Shown: in pieces, positions 9,880 through 21,553 of the stretch
Numbering within the stretch: position 1 is the first letter of the stretch
How the letters are laid out: the number at the start of each line of letters is the position of its first letter
Assembly (NCBI GenBank): GCA_033060915.1
Contig: CM065388.1
Location: 26,964,501-27,028,500 of the forward strand
From: Euryodendron excelsum
Taxonomy: Eukaryota; Streptophyta; Magnoliopsida; Ericales; Pentaphylacaceae
Direction of reading: 5' to 3'
Length of the DNA stretch: 64,000 nt
Made by a program: the position numbers and the translations under genes
Notes under the pieces: model-generated
What the model saw: the letters and a program-made list of their open reading frames with translations, nothing else
What the model was told of the DNA's origin: nothing
Database searches by the model: none

Positions 9880-12400
9880 TTAACCTTGTATGTTTACGAC
9901 CCCAAAATTGCATTGTGCATATCATGGTCTTGCATCCTCCAAAAGTCGTTTTTAAAGTTGTTTCAAAATTGTTTTCAAACTTGTTTTCAAAATTGCATCA
10001 AAATCTCTTTTTCAAAAACTTGTTTTCAAAACCACAATCCTAGGGTGATTCTAGGCTTTTCATGGCTAAGGTTGCTTTAGCAAAGTGTTACATTTAAAGT
10101 GACCAACATGGTCCATATTTTCAACCCTTATCGTTTTCAAAACCGCTTCCTTAAAGTGGTTCTAGCCCTTTTATGGCTAGAATCGCTTTAGGAAAGTAAG
10201 ATGTTTTTATACTTTCCAAAATACTCTATTTTCAAAAATGTCTTCCTAGAAATCTCTTTTTCAACATACTTTCCTAAAATTCTTCTTTCCAAAGTTGATT
10301 TCAAAAACTCCCTTCAAAAATCCATCTTCCAAAACTTCTCTTTTCAAACCCCTTTCCAAAACGCTCTCTTCCAAGTTCACTTTCCAAAAACACTCCTTAG
10401 GTCTCTTTCCTAGAAAAACTCTCCCCAAAAATCTTTCCAAAAAACTCTCTCCAAAAATCTTTTTCAAAAAACTCTCTTTCCAAAATCTCCTTTCTAGAAA
10501 CTCCCCTCTAGGATTTTCCTTCTAAAATCTTCGTTTCCAAAAATACACTTTCCAAAAACTCCTTCTCTTTAAAATCTCTTTCCAAAAACTCTCTCTTCAA
10601 ATTCACTTTCCAAAAACTCCTCTCTAGGATTCTCTTCTAAAAACCTTCGTTTCCAAAAATATACTTTCCAAAAATTCTTTCCTTAGAGTCCAAGTCAAGC
10701 CTTAGAACTCATAAGTAGGAAACCCTAATTTTCTTTCCAAAAACATGGTTTTCAAACTTTGCCCCAAACCTAGGTTTCCAAAATCTCACATTTACTACAT
10801 CCAAACTATACACATTTCCAAAACCTCTTTTCTACGTCAAAATTCTACACTTCCAAATATAGGGTTTCTAGAAACTTTCCCTTTCCAAATCTTTGTCAAA
10901 CCCAATCTTCCCGTTTAGGAAACTAGATCCCGTCCTCCGTTTTTGGAAACAAAATCAAACATTTTCTTTTAGAAACCAAATCCAGTCCCTTCCTAATCCA
11001 AATCTTCCCTAGCTCAACTCCTTCCTAATCTTCTCCTTTCCTAAATCTTAAGTTTTCAAAACTTGAACATAAAAATCTTTCTTAAATTTTAAAACTCAAA
11101 ATCTAAATATTTCCTAATTCAACTCTCTCCTAATTTCCTACGTTCCTAAACCATAAGTTTCCTAAAACTTTCAAATCTTTCCTTCAACATTAAACTTCCA
11201 CATCTTTCCTAATTCAACCATTTCTTAATTCTACCCTTTCCAAATCTTAACTTTCCAAATCTAGGTTTTCCAATCTTTCTTAAACTCAAACCTTTCTTAA
11301 TCTCAAGATTTTCTAAAACTCTAAAAATTTCTAAATCTTAAACTTTCTAAATTTCAAATCTTTTCTTAATTTAAAACTTTCTTAAGTTGAAACTTTCTTA
11401 ATTCAAACCTTCTCTAAATCTTTCATAATTTAAAATCTTTCTAAAATTCTAAGCTTTCTAAATTCAAAACTTTCTTGAGTAAAATCTCTCTAAATTTTAA
11501 ACTTTTCTAAAACTCCAACTCTTTTCAAATCCAAAATTTCCTTGTTCTCAAAACTTTCTTATTTTCAAAACTTCCTTGTTTTCTAAACTTTCCAATTTTT
11601 AAAATTTCCCTATTTCAAAACTTTCCTATGTTGAAATTTTCCTAATTCAAAACTTTCTTAATCCAAAACTTTCCTAATTCGAAACCTTCCTAAATCAAAT
11701 TTGAAACTTTCCTAAGTCAAACCTTTCCTAATTCAAACATTTCCTAAATCCAATCTTTCCTAATCTCCTAAACCTTCCAAGTCGAGTCTTTCCTAAGTCT
11801 CTTTCCTAAAGTCTAGGTTTCTTAAACCTCCATCTTTTCAAAATAAGTCTAAAGCTCTCTTCCAAGTTCTATCTTTTCAAATCAAAATTCAACCTTTTCA
11901 ATTCCAAAATTCTAAATTCCAATTTTCAATCCTCTATTCAAAGTTCAATCTTTCAATCCAATTTCCAATTCAATCTTTTTTTCCAAATCAACTCTTCTAT
12001 TTTCAATCAGACTCTTATCCAAACTACGACTGACCTGATTCCTCCAAAAGGATACGTAGGCAACCCTTGTGGGTGCGGTCACAACATTTTTCCAATCTCA
12101 ATTTCTACAACCTTTTTCAAATCTCCAATCCCACAACATTTTTCAAATTTCCAATTCCACAACTTCTTTCAAATTTCAAATTCCTCCATACTTTCCAAAT
12201 ATCGAATTACACAATCTTTTCAAATCTCCAATCTATTTTCAAAGTTCCAATTTCAAATTTCTATTTCCAAATCTCTATTTCAATTTCCAAAATCTTTTTT
12301 TCAAATTCTTCTTTTCAAATCTATTTCCAAACCAATTCTCTTTTCTTGCACTTACATATCATGCATCATGTTTTTGTTAAACATTGTTTTTCAAAGCGGA
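9880..12400 (+). repeat. G-depleted low-complexity tract in R/U5
   Basis: About 2.5 kb built from variants of CTTTCCTAAA and TTTCCAAAA, with very few G residues on the plus strand (often two or three per 60 bases). The same tract lies in every Tat LTR here. No coding potential; the short ORFs in it are rich in F, S, K and N from the base composition. Confidence 0.8.
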
Positions 12401-12704
12401 TAGGATTGAACATGGGTTAGTTAAAGACTCTCATAGGTGGATCTAGGGTAGATTGATATGTAGGTACCGAAAGGGTGGGGTAGGGTGATGGCTTAGTGCG
12501 TCTTCCCTACACATAACCAACCTCTAAACCTAGAATCACTGATTTCAAAGACCAAAAGGAGTTATTTTTCAAAAAAATGGCTAAATGTTTTTCAAAGGTT
12601 GCCTAACAACCTGTTTTTCTTAAAACCCTTTCTTGAGGAGATATTTTCAAAATCGTTTTCCAAAACCCTAAGTGTAGTCTTCGAATTATTCTTAGTTTTT
12701 AGGT

Positions 12705-12740
12705 GACCTAACTCACCTTAATCAAGTTAGGTGGCGACTC
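12705..12740 (+). promoter_or_regulatory. U5 hairpin carrying a PBS-like TGGCGACTCC
   Basis: ACCTAACT and AGTTAGGT form an 8-bp stem with a loop of about ten bases, directly followed by GGCGACTCC. TGGCGACTC is the start of the primer binding site expected for plant tRNA-Arg in the Tat/Ogre lineage. It sits about 160 bp inside the LTR end, and copies are found at 2620, 16967, 41390, 51905 and, reversed, 29780. Confidence 0.65.
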
Positions 12741-12898
12741 CAAACTTTTACCAAAAGCCCTTTATTCAAATCAGATTTTCAATTCAAACCTAGTCGCACT
12801 CATTCTTCTAGGAGGGTGAGTTCTAACGAGAGAGTATAGTATTTTTCCCACTTGTGTGAGTATTCTCCGAGTGCGAAAAATCTGGGCGCAACAAGAGT

Positions 12899-14260
12899 CA
12901 TATTCAAACCGACACAAACATATTCAAGCCTAGACTGGCTTTCTAGACTCAATCCAGTCAATCAATCGCTTCGCGAGCCCAATTGAGGCAAAATAACTAA
13001 AATGCCCTTGCGACATTGCTCAGTCCAATTCCAGTTGGTATGTCTTCTTGAAGACGGTAAGTCTCTATTTCAACCTCAATTCCAGTTTCAATTCCAAGTC
13101 CAGTTAATCAAACTCAATCTAGCACGTATTTTGAGAAAGTTGATCCCTCAGATGATAAGTCCATCCAATATGGCATGTTTACTGTGAAAACTTCTCGAAA
13201 CGATAAGTCCCTTCAAACCTATCAACCAAGATGGAACCCAAGTCCTCGAGATGGTAGAACGGTTCACTTCTGACGCTTACTAGCTCGCCAATGTAGAATG
13301 TCCGCTATCCGACATGTCTTTTGAGAAAGTTGATCCCTCAGACGATAAGACCGTCTAGTAGCTTCCTAAGATCAGGCAGTCTTTGGAATGTACGCACACT
13401 GTCAGAGTGACGAAAACACTCACAAATATCGCAACCGTCAGAGTGACGAAAGCACTCACAAATAAGTCAACATTGAAAATTGCCAACAAAACCCTTATCC
13501 CAAAGACAATCCAGCATGTTCAAGTGCCTTCCATTCAGTTCCGGATCAATTCCAAGATCATTCGGTCAAAATGACCATTTTGCCCCTAGGCATCCAATCA
13601 CCTCTAAGAACCACACCAACTCTGGATATCAAACTAGTTACCTTCTGAGAATGCTTCCAATAGTATTCCCAACCTTATAATACCTTTTCAGACCATTCCG
13701 AGTCTATTCTGGTAAGTTCAGTGCAAAATGACCGTTTTGCCCCTAGTAAGTTGGTCGTCTTTTCCAACCACACTAGCTCTGGGTATCAAACCGGTAACCC
13801 TTCAAAACACTCTCGATAGTGTTACCAACCTTCAAGCCTTTTCACAAGTCACTCCAAGTCCATTCCGGTTGTTTCCTTATCCAATTGATTGTTTTGCCCT
13901 AGGTAGGCCAGTCACCCTTTTCAACTATCTAGGTATTGTTTTTCAAGCCAGTTACCTTCGGGACACTCTTTCAAGTGTTCTTGTCTATCTCCGGCCTTTT
14001 GGATCATTCCCAAACCTTCTAGAGTCACTTTTAGTGAATTTAAGCCAAAAATTGCATGATAGTTACCAGGACATACACCCAAATCTTTTGCCTTGCGTTT
14101 TAAGGGTCAAAAGATACGTTTCCTACTACCTTAAAACTTTCCTAAGTGACCAACGCCACTAGCCAATAAATGGCTTGGCACGGCTCTTAGTGGAGCCATG
14201 GTTAATATTGCACTTGCGCCACTGCAACAAGCTTCAGTTCCTATTTCAACTGCCTATAAA
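12899..14260 (+). other. U3 remainder of the outer solo LTR
   Basis: After the duplicated AGAGT the outer LTR continues with the CAATCGCTTCGCGAGCCC block, heavily decayed 81-bp-type units (13020-13380), ~157-bp units (about 13570, 13728, 13890) and degenerate GCCACT boxes, ending at a TATA box, TATAAATA, at 14255-14262. No gene is seen; ORFs such as 13728-14162 are read through repeats. Confidence 0.65.
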
Positions 14261-14799
14261 TAGATACCTTATTCTTGCAAAAAAAGGGTCCGCAAACTCA
14301 GTCCAGAAACTCTGCCCTACTAAAAACAAAGCTCGAATTATCTCAAAACCTCAATTCTCTCAAGCCTCCTCAAACCCTAGCCTTCATACACTCAAACCCT
14401 AGCCACCATACACTTTATACACTCAAGCACAAGCCTCTAAGCATCCATCAAAGATCAAGTGCTGCATCTTCAAGGTTCTCAAAGTTAAGTCAAGTAAAGC
14501 AAACAAAGCAAGAAAAAGACAAGGTTGGTTTTCTATTTACTTTTATATGATCCCCCTCTCTTTTCTCTCTCCTAACTTACTTGGGTTTTCTTCTATTTTA
14601 ATCCCCATCTTTTATCTCCTCTTCTTGCATACTTGAAACAAGGGACTCTCCGATTCATGCTCAGGAAGGATTATTAAAGGTCATCGTGCTGGGAACTTTC
14701 TTCAAGTTCGACCTATGATGTGTGGGTTCAGCTCCCTTGATTATGTGGTGAAACCTAACCTTATATGTTCACTTTCCTATTACTTTGTGGTTGTCATGT

Positions 14800-16620
14800 T
14801 CATGCATTGTATTCAAAGTTGCATTCAAAGTTATTTTCAAATTTGCATCAAAGTTTTTTTTTCAAAACTTGCGTTCAAAATTTCTTTCTTTCAAACTTGT
14901 CTTCAAAATCACACTCCTGGGATGATTCTAGCCATTCCATGGTTAAGGTTATTTTAGAAAAGTGTTATTTTCAATGTAACCATCAAGGTCCAAATTTTGG
15001 ATGTAAACCCTAATTTTTTTTTTTTATCAAAATCACAGTCCTAAAGTAATTCTAGTCATTCCATGGTTAGGATTGTTTTAGAGAAGTGTTACATTCAATG
15101 TAATCATTACGATCCATATTTCAGACCCTATTTCTTTTCAAAATCACAACCCTAGAATGGTTCTAATGTTTCATGGTTAAGATCATTTTAGAAAAGTGAG
15201 ACATTCAAGAGACTTACAAAAGTTCATATTTAAAACTCTTTCCAATTAATTTTGCAAATCCACTTCTTAAAAAATTCTTTCTCAAAGATCTACTTTTCAA
15301 AAATTCATTGTCTTGAAGTTCAAGTCAAGCCCTAGAATCCATGGTTAGGAAACTTTAATTCCTTTCTTGAAATCACGACTTTCTATTTTGTCTCAAATCA
15401 TAGGTTTCCAAAATTATTTTTTTACATCAAATCATAGATTTTTCAAACCTCTTTTCCCACCAAATCATAGATCTCCAAATCTAAGCTTTTCAAAACTCAA
15501 CCTTTTTAACTCCATATTAGATCAAATCTTCCAATTTAAGAAACCAAATCAAATCCTCCAATTTTTGAAACAAAATCAAATCATCTATTTTTGGAAATAA
15601 AATCTAATCTTCAACTTTAGGAAATAGAAATAAAATCTTTTCTAATTCCAATCTTTCTTAGTTCCAAACGTTTTCAAATTCTAACTTTCTAAATTTCAAA
15701 CTTCCAAATCTTTTCAAATTTCAAATCTTTCAATGTTCAAATCTTTCTAATTTCAAATCTTTCTAACTTCAAATTTTTTCTAATTCAAAGCTTTCTAAAT
15801 CAGGCCTTTCCTTAAAAAGAAACTTTTCTAAAATGAAACCTTTTTAATTCAAAGCTTTCCTAAGTTCAAGTTTTCTAAATTCTAACTTTACAAATTCTTC
15901 TAAATCAAACATTTCTAAATCAAGTCAAATTTTTACAAGTCTTTTCAAGTCAGGTGTTTCTAAATCAAATCAACTCATTTCCTGACCTTTCTTAAATCCG
16001 ACATTTCTAATTTGAAACTTTCCTAAATCAGAACTTTCTAAAATCAAACTTCTCAAGTTCAAATGAAATCTTTTCTATTTCAATTGCATGCTTAAAACCC
16101 TAGGTTACCTAAGTCCTAGGATGTCTAAACTCTAGTTCAACCCTAACCCTAACCCTAACGTTAGGAGGCCTCAATTCTTTGCTAAAAACTCTTTTCTAAA
16201 CTAAGGTGGTTTTCAAACTTCAATCTAAGACAAGATGATCTCAAAACTCAACTCAATCTTTTTAAAACAAGTCCAAGTTCTACTCCTCAAGTTCAATTTC
16301 AAATCAAAATCAATTCCAAGTTCAATCTCCAATCTTCTAATCAAAGTTTCAAATCAAACATTTTCAAGTCAAACACTTTCAAAGACCACAAAGTGTTTAT
16401 TGTCAATCGAACCCCAAGTCCAAACTACGACTGACTTGATTCCCAATAAAGAGATACGTAGGCAACCCTTATGGATGCAGTCACAACTTTTTTCAAATTT
16501 CTAATTCCACAACCTTTTTCAAGTTTTTAATTCCCACAATCTCTTTCAAACTTCAAATCCTCTCCTCAAATCTATTTTCAAAATCAAGTCCTTTTTTTGT
16601 GCTTGCATGTCATGCATCAT
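14800..16620 (+). repeat. G-depleted tract of the outer solo LTR
   Basis: Same kind of CTTTCTAAAT-rich, G-poor sequence as at 9880-12400, more AT-rich and diverged. A short AACCCT x3 run lies at 16139-16160. No gene. Confidence 0.7.
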
Positions 16621-17144
16621 ATTAAACCTCTTTTCAGAAAAAATTTCAAAGTGCATATAATTGGACATTGGATAATCGTAGATTCTAAATAAGTGAACCT
16701 AGGGTGAATAAACATGTAGGTACCGCAAGACAATGATAGGATGATAGCCTAGTGTATCTTTCTTATACGTAACTAACCTCCGAACCTAGAATCACTGTTT
16801 TCAATAGACCAAATTCAGAGTCATTTTTCAAGAAGGGCTTAGATCTTTCTAAAGGTTGCCAAATAACCTGTTTTCCAAAAAAACTCCCTCTTGAGCAAGT
16901 TTTTCAAAACCATTTCAAAAACCCTGAGTTTAATCTTTGGATTGTATTTACTTTTAGTCGACCTAACTCACCTTAACAAAGTTAGGTGGCGACTAACTTT
17001 TTTTAAAAGCCCTTATTCAATGTCAATTTCTAGTTCAAATCTAATGGCACTCGTCCTTTTAGGAGGATGAGTTCTAACAAGAGAGTACCATATTTTTCTC
17101 ATTTGTATTTTGTCGAGTGCGAAAAACTGGGGCACAACAATTAT

Positions 17145-17644
17145 GAATATTTTTTGTTATTTCAAAATATGTAGAGTCATTGCTAAGTTGTGTTTTTTTT
17201 TTTCTTTTTGTAAGGCTGAGGATGTGCATGTTTTATGGATGTGAGATCTTGAAATTTATGTTTACTTTGATTTATTAAGTATGCATTATTCTCATAGTTA
17301 ATAATTTGACTGTGCACCCTTGTCATGTTGTTTCAAAAAAAGGGAGAATGAATTAGTTATAGCTGTGTTGAATTGAAGGAGAGCAAGATAGGCATAATGT
17401 TCTTGAATGATTTCATAACTTCAAACTTATGCTTATAATGTGATATGCAATACCTTGCTTGAATATGATGTTGCCTTGCTTTGATATGATATACTTGAGC
17501 TTTTCACGTGGTATTTTTGGTTGAATATCGTGCAGGTACATTGTGCATTTGATGCAATCTCTAAATTCTAATTTCCTTTGTAAAATCATGGGGTGGGATT
17601 GTTCTTCATTAAGTGTTTCACTAAAAAATTGCCAAGGGGGAGAT
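17145..17644 (+). other. Copia C internal 3' region with polypurine tracts
   Basis: Continuation of copia C after the solo LTR. No ORF. AAAAAAAGGGAGAATGAA at about 17335 and CCAAGGGGGAGAT at 17632-17644 are polypurine tracts; the second directly abuts the LTR start and would prime plus-strand DNA synthesis. Repeated tracts upstream of the 3' LTR are a Sirevirus trait also seen in copia A and B. Confidence 0.6.
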
Positions 17645-18873
17645 TATTAAGTTTAAGTTCGTAATAATTGGTAATTTGTATGGCAAAATCACACCATGTA
17701 ATTTAGTTGTAAAAGTTTATCATTTTAGAACTCAGAGATTGTGAAGTGAAGCTTAGATTGAGCGAATGAAGGCTTGGATCGAGCAAACATATTAGGAGTA
17801 ACTTTTGCAAAGATTCAAAGTCAGTCGCTCAATGTTTGGATCGAACTTGGATGAGAGCTAAGTTCAGTTGAGCAAACAAGAAGTTAGATTGAGCCAACTT
17901 ATGTCTGCAGAGCCTTAACCAGAAATATAGAGAGCTTCATTCTTTGCAAGGATTAAAGGTGGGTCGAGCTATCTTGGATCGAGCCAACCTAAAGTTAGGT
18001 CGAGCCAACCGAAGAGATTAGTTCGGATAAAGAGTCCTCCTGATCTTAAATGTGGATTCACAAGCCAAGCACTAGCCAACCAATTAGATTGGATTATAGG
18101 ACTAAATTGGTGGGGAATATATATTGCTCGGTGGGCCCATGCGAAGAGTTGGACTTGAGGTACAACTCTTAAAGATGAATCAGATTTATATACAAAAAGA
18201 CTAAAAAAAGATGGATGACGCTTAAGGAAAGAATACATGGAGAGTTTTTCTGAGTTTGATGCACTTACAGAGCATTGATTCATTGATCAAGTAATTAAAG
18301 AAGAATTTGCAAAATCATCTTGGTGGATTCCGAAAGTGATGAACAACTCTGTGGTGATTCGAGGTTAGAGTTGGGAAGTGGAAGAACAAAAACTCGAGGA
18401 GTCAATCAAGAAAGCTTCAACCAGAGTTCATGGGATTTGAATGACATTCGTTAAGTTTCGATGTTATGGTTGTAAGCCTATCTTGTGTAAATTGTTCTTA
18501 ATAGTGCTTGACTCGCTGATGGACATGATTTTTGCCCCATTTGGATTTTCACGTTGTATCTTGTGTTCATTTGTTTTATGCTTTTACTGCTTTGCATGTA
18601 AATGACATATAGGTAAAGATCATTAGCTTAAACAGTTAGCACACATTAAGATTCATAATCCAAGGATTTAGGAATTTCAACACCCTTGATCCCTCTTTGC
18701 ATCCATCTCTACTTCCATGCAAACTTTCTTGTTTCCAATTTGGATTTTTTTTAGTTCCCCCGAAATTCTTTTACTCGAGAAATGAAATAAAATAAGACAC
18801 TACAAATAACACCTTGCATAGCTTACTTTCAAAACACAAAAATTTAACTAGCAAAAATTTTGAGGGTGTTACA
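17645..18873 (+). mobile_element. Copia C 3' LTR (boundaries from one copy only)
   Basis: Starts after the polypurine tract with TATTAAGTTTAAG (TG degraded to TA) and probably ends at GGGTGTTACA (18873). The second LTR is outside the window, so the right end is uncertain. A degenerate motif like GGATCGAGCCAAC occurs about eight times at 17755-18010. No coding capacity; the minus ORF 17969-18283 is a shadow. Confidence 0.55.
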
Positions 18874-19250
18874 GTCCCGAAGACCCAACCATCATTTACA
18901 GGTTTGAAAAAAAATTTAAAACCTAATTAGGTTAATAGACGGGCTTGAAAATTTTTGTTGAAGCCTGGCCTGAAATATATAAATATATATAACATAATAT
19001 ATGTTTATATTTTAACATATCTATGTATTTAAATTTTATATTATTTAACATTATTCTTGAAGAAAAAATTTATTAAATGTTTTTAGGTAAAATGGGAGGG
19101 TTTGGCTAGGTTGGGGTAGTTATTTTATTTTTTTAAATTTTAGGTGGGACTTGATTTTTGTTTTAGGCTTGGGGAAAAGTATTTCTAGTGTAAGTCCGGC
19201 TGGTCCCACTAATGTCAACCCCAAGCGGATCAACAAACTAGATATTCAAC
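18874..19250. other. Unassigned AT-rich spacer
   Basis: Between copia C and copia A. Contains GGGCTTGAAAATTTTTG and GCCTGGCCTGAAATATATA, which resemble a high-copy plant repeat with GGCCCG-rich ends, but no terminal repeats or ORFs could be fixed. It ends with TCAAC, the copia A target site. Confidence 0.4.
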
Positions 19251-21017
19251 TGTTGAGCCAAAGATAATCCCAAGAGGGGGGGAAGGAGGGGGGGTGGGCG
19301 GTTGAATTGGGATCTTTAACAGTAGCTGGATTTTTCAGTAAATAAAAAACAATCCTAGTTTAAACTATGACAAACAATAGATGATGCAAATATGAACCAA
19401 GATTGCTGACAAGTAAGAATAATATGCACAATCAGTCAGCAGTAAAAAATCATACACAGAATCAGTAGTAAGTAGAGAACGAGAGATTTATAGAGGTTCA
19501 GCTTATTCCTTGCCTACGTCCTCTCTTCTTCGATCTCCTCGAGGGTGTTCCACTATGTAATTTTCTCCGTACACAGCTGCTAGATTCTTCTAATGCCCAG
19601 CTTACTATTACATTTAAGGATTTGCACCAAATCCTTACAGCTGAGAAGCTTCAAACCAAGCTCTCGATTTTACAAGAGTGTTATCAAGCTACACTTAAGC
19701 TCTCAGGGGTTACAACAATCTTTTCGGTAGTAAAGAGGTTACAATATAATCAGTGTCACTCTTAGAAGTAAAAATAATGCAAGTTACAGCTCAATGATTC
19801 CTCTCGGATGATGACAATTGTAGAGAAATGATGAAGATTTAGGGCTTTTGGATTTTTGCAATTTCAGATCCTTGTCTCTTACCCATAAATGAGTTTGAAC
19901 TCATATATTTATAGTCTCACACAAAAAATAGTCGTTAGAGCCGTTGGAAGTGCATTAAATGCGCAAATGGCTAAGACAGTTTTAAAAAAACTGACCATTG
20001 GAACATATTTTCGAATTCCTGTTTCCTACCGAGATTGTCAGCAATCTTCTACCGGTGCTGCCAATCGGACTCCAGAGATATTTTGATGTAATATTGTCAG
20101 CAATCGTGTTTCTGGTGTCGGCAATCTCGACTTGCCACTGTATTTGACATTATTCTTCAATGATGTTGTTTATAAACTTCACTTCGTGCTTCCAACCTTT
20201 ATCTCTGCTTCTTTTGTAACTTGATCTTCCATATTGTTGTCAGTAATATTCAACTTGTGCTGTCAATATGTCTCCCTGTCTATTTTGTCATTTGCCTTTT
20301 GTCAAGATTGTCATCAATCTTGGTTGGTATCAGCAATCTGGTTCTCTGCTGCAATTGCTGGTGCTTTTTACAAATTTTAACCTGTCACTTTTGCCAATTA
20401 GTCTTCAATGGTGTGAACATGTCTTGGCTCTACTAATTCTATTTATAGCTTTGGGAACTTCTTAAGTACTTTATACCATTTTGCAGTTCTTGGTTCATCA
20501 AACCATTTGAAGTTAACAATTTGTTTGTGTGGTGAAGTCTTTTCATTCTGGCAAGTGTTACCAATCTTCTATATTGGCATCAATCTCGATATACTTCTTG
20601 TTTGAGCTCCTTTCACAATGCCTTTAAGAATGACATGTTCAAGCTTGCATAATTCTTTTAGTGGAACAGAAAATGAGGATCGAAGATCTTTGTTGCAAAT
20701 GAGTTGGCCATAGATATCATTACCCATATCCATATGCAGGTGTTTTCAATGACTTCAATCTGGTTGAGACTCTAGTACCGACATAATTGGCTTGATTTCT
20801 CACAGCCTGCTCATATGCCCTTTATAGTGTTGGCACTCTTATGAAGTGCTCACAAAAACTTCTGTGATATTTCACAATTCATGATAACCCATAAATCTAA
20901 ACTATTTTCAATTGAACTAAGCTGAACACTTAAGTTAGACACATTAGATCATAATGACTAGGTTTTATGATCATCAAAATCAATTACCATCAATGGAGAT
21001 CACCCCTTGGGTCAATA
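19251..21017 (-). repeat. Copia A left (3') LTR
   Basis: 1,767 bp, from TGTTGAGCCAAAG (plus-strand left edge) to GGGTCAATA (right edge; the minus-strand start TGTTGACCC has become TATTGACCC). It aligns along its length with 27655-28079 plus 59757-61081, differing at many positions and by a longer G-run insert near 19280. TATA box TATAAATATA on the minus strand at 19904-19913. Palindromic GATTG-TCAG-CAATC motifs are scattered through 20030-20600. Confidence 0.93.
19904..19913 (-). promoter_or_regulatory. TATA box, copia A left LTR
   Basis: TATAAATATA on the minus strand. AACGG/CCGTTG boxes lie upstream in the element's direction (about 19935-20000). The right LTR has the same box at 59968-59977. 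Confidence 0.65.
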
Positions 21018-21553
21018 ATCTCCCTTTTTTTATGATAACAACACCTTCTTTATAAACATAAAACAAATATGAGAAATAAAAGTCATTATCCTCCCCCTCA
21101 ATATAAGATCCTCCCCTTGATTCGAGGAATAGATTCTAAACAGCAATTTAGCTGACTGAGTTGGGCAAATCTCAAGTCACAAGGCAATATAGTAGACAAT
21201 CAATCTAGTAGAAAATCAATCCAATCAATCTAGTAGATAATACAGTACTTGTAGACAATCAATCCAGTAGATAATACAGTACTTATTCTCTACTTTTTCT
21301 CTCCCTTTTTGTCAATAAATCAAAAAGGTTTAAAAGGAATTAACAAGTACAATAGCAAAAAATGTTAAAATAGAAATGAAGTTATGTAAAGGAAGTAAGC
21401 ATTCAAAGAGCTAGCAGTAGATCCACCAAAAAAAACATGGAAGCAGTTGCAACAAGAATATAAAAAGTGCATGGAAGTTTAAAGAAATTGTCTGAAAAAC
21501 TGGTCCAAAGTGGCCAGCAATATCCAAAACAGAGATAAAGCTAAAAGTGTTAA
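21018..21553 (-). promoter_or_regulatory. Copia A 3' untranslated region with several polypurine tracts
   Basis: On the minus strand AAAAAAAGGGAGAT (21018-21032) abuts the 3' LTR and is the functional polypurine tract by position. Further purine tracts of the same kind lie at about 21090 (GAGGGGGAGG), 21110 (AAGGGGAGG) and 21300 (AAAAAGGGAGAG). A 38-bp direct repeat with AGTAGATAATACAGTACTT occurs at 21229-21285. No ORF. Confidence 0.65.

Larger units (their letters stand above)
7595..12893 (+). mobile_element. Inner Tat solo LTR, 5.3 kb, with perfect TSD
   Basis: The LTR runs from TGTAAGCACCCC (7595) to GGGCGCAACA (12893) and is flanked on both sides by AGAGT (7590-7594 and 12894-12898). 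It inserted only 50 bp inside the start of the outer LTR. Order: 81-bp array, ~157-bp array, GGCGCC palindromes, TATA box (9317), pyrimidine-rich leader, G-poor tract, conserved GGATACGTAGGCAACC block, hairpin with TGGCGACTCC, LTR end. There is no internal domain, so unequal recombination between LTRs most likely removed it. It is the same long-U3 subfamily as the minus solo LTR at 29625-34971. Confidence 0.92.
7545..17139 (+). mobile_element. Outer Tat solo LTR, interrupted by another solo LTR
   Basis: The LTR starts at 7545 with TGGAAGCAGCCCATTTT (degraded TGTAAGCACCCC), is broken at 7594 by the inner LTR, and resumes at 12899 through the U3 repeats, TATA box, G-poor tract and hairpin to end GGGGCACAACA at 17139. 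Flanks ATCAT (7540-7544) and ATTAT (17140-17144) match at four of five positions, fitting an aged 5-bp target-site duplication. No internal region is present, so it is a solo LTR of about 4.3 kb without the insert. It has inserted into copia C. It is clearly more diverged than the inner LTR. Confidence 0.8.

Noticed and set aside
16139..16160. Telomere-like AACCCT repeats
   Set aside because: Only three units, six-base period rather than the plant TTTAGGG heptamer, and inside an LTR tract rich in ACCCTA words.
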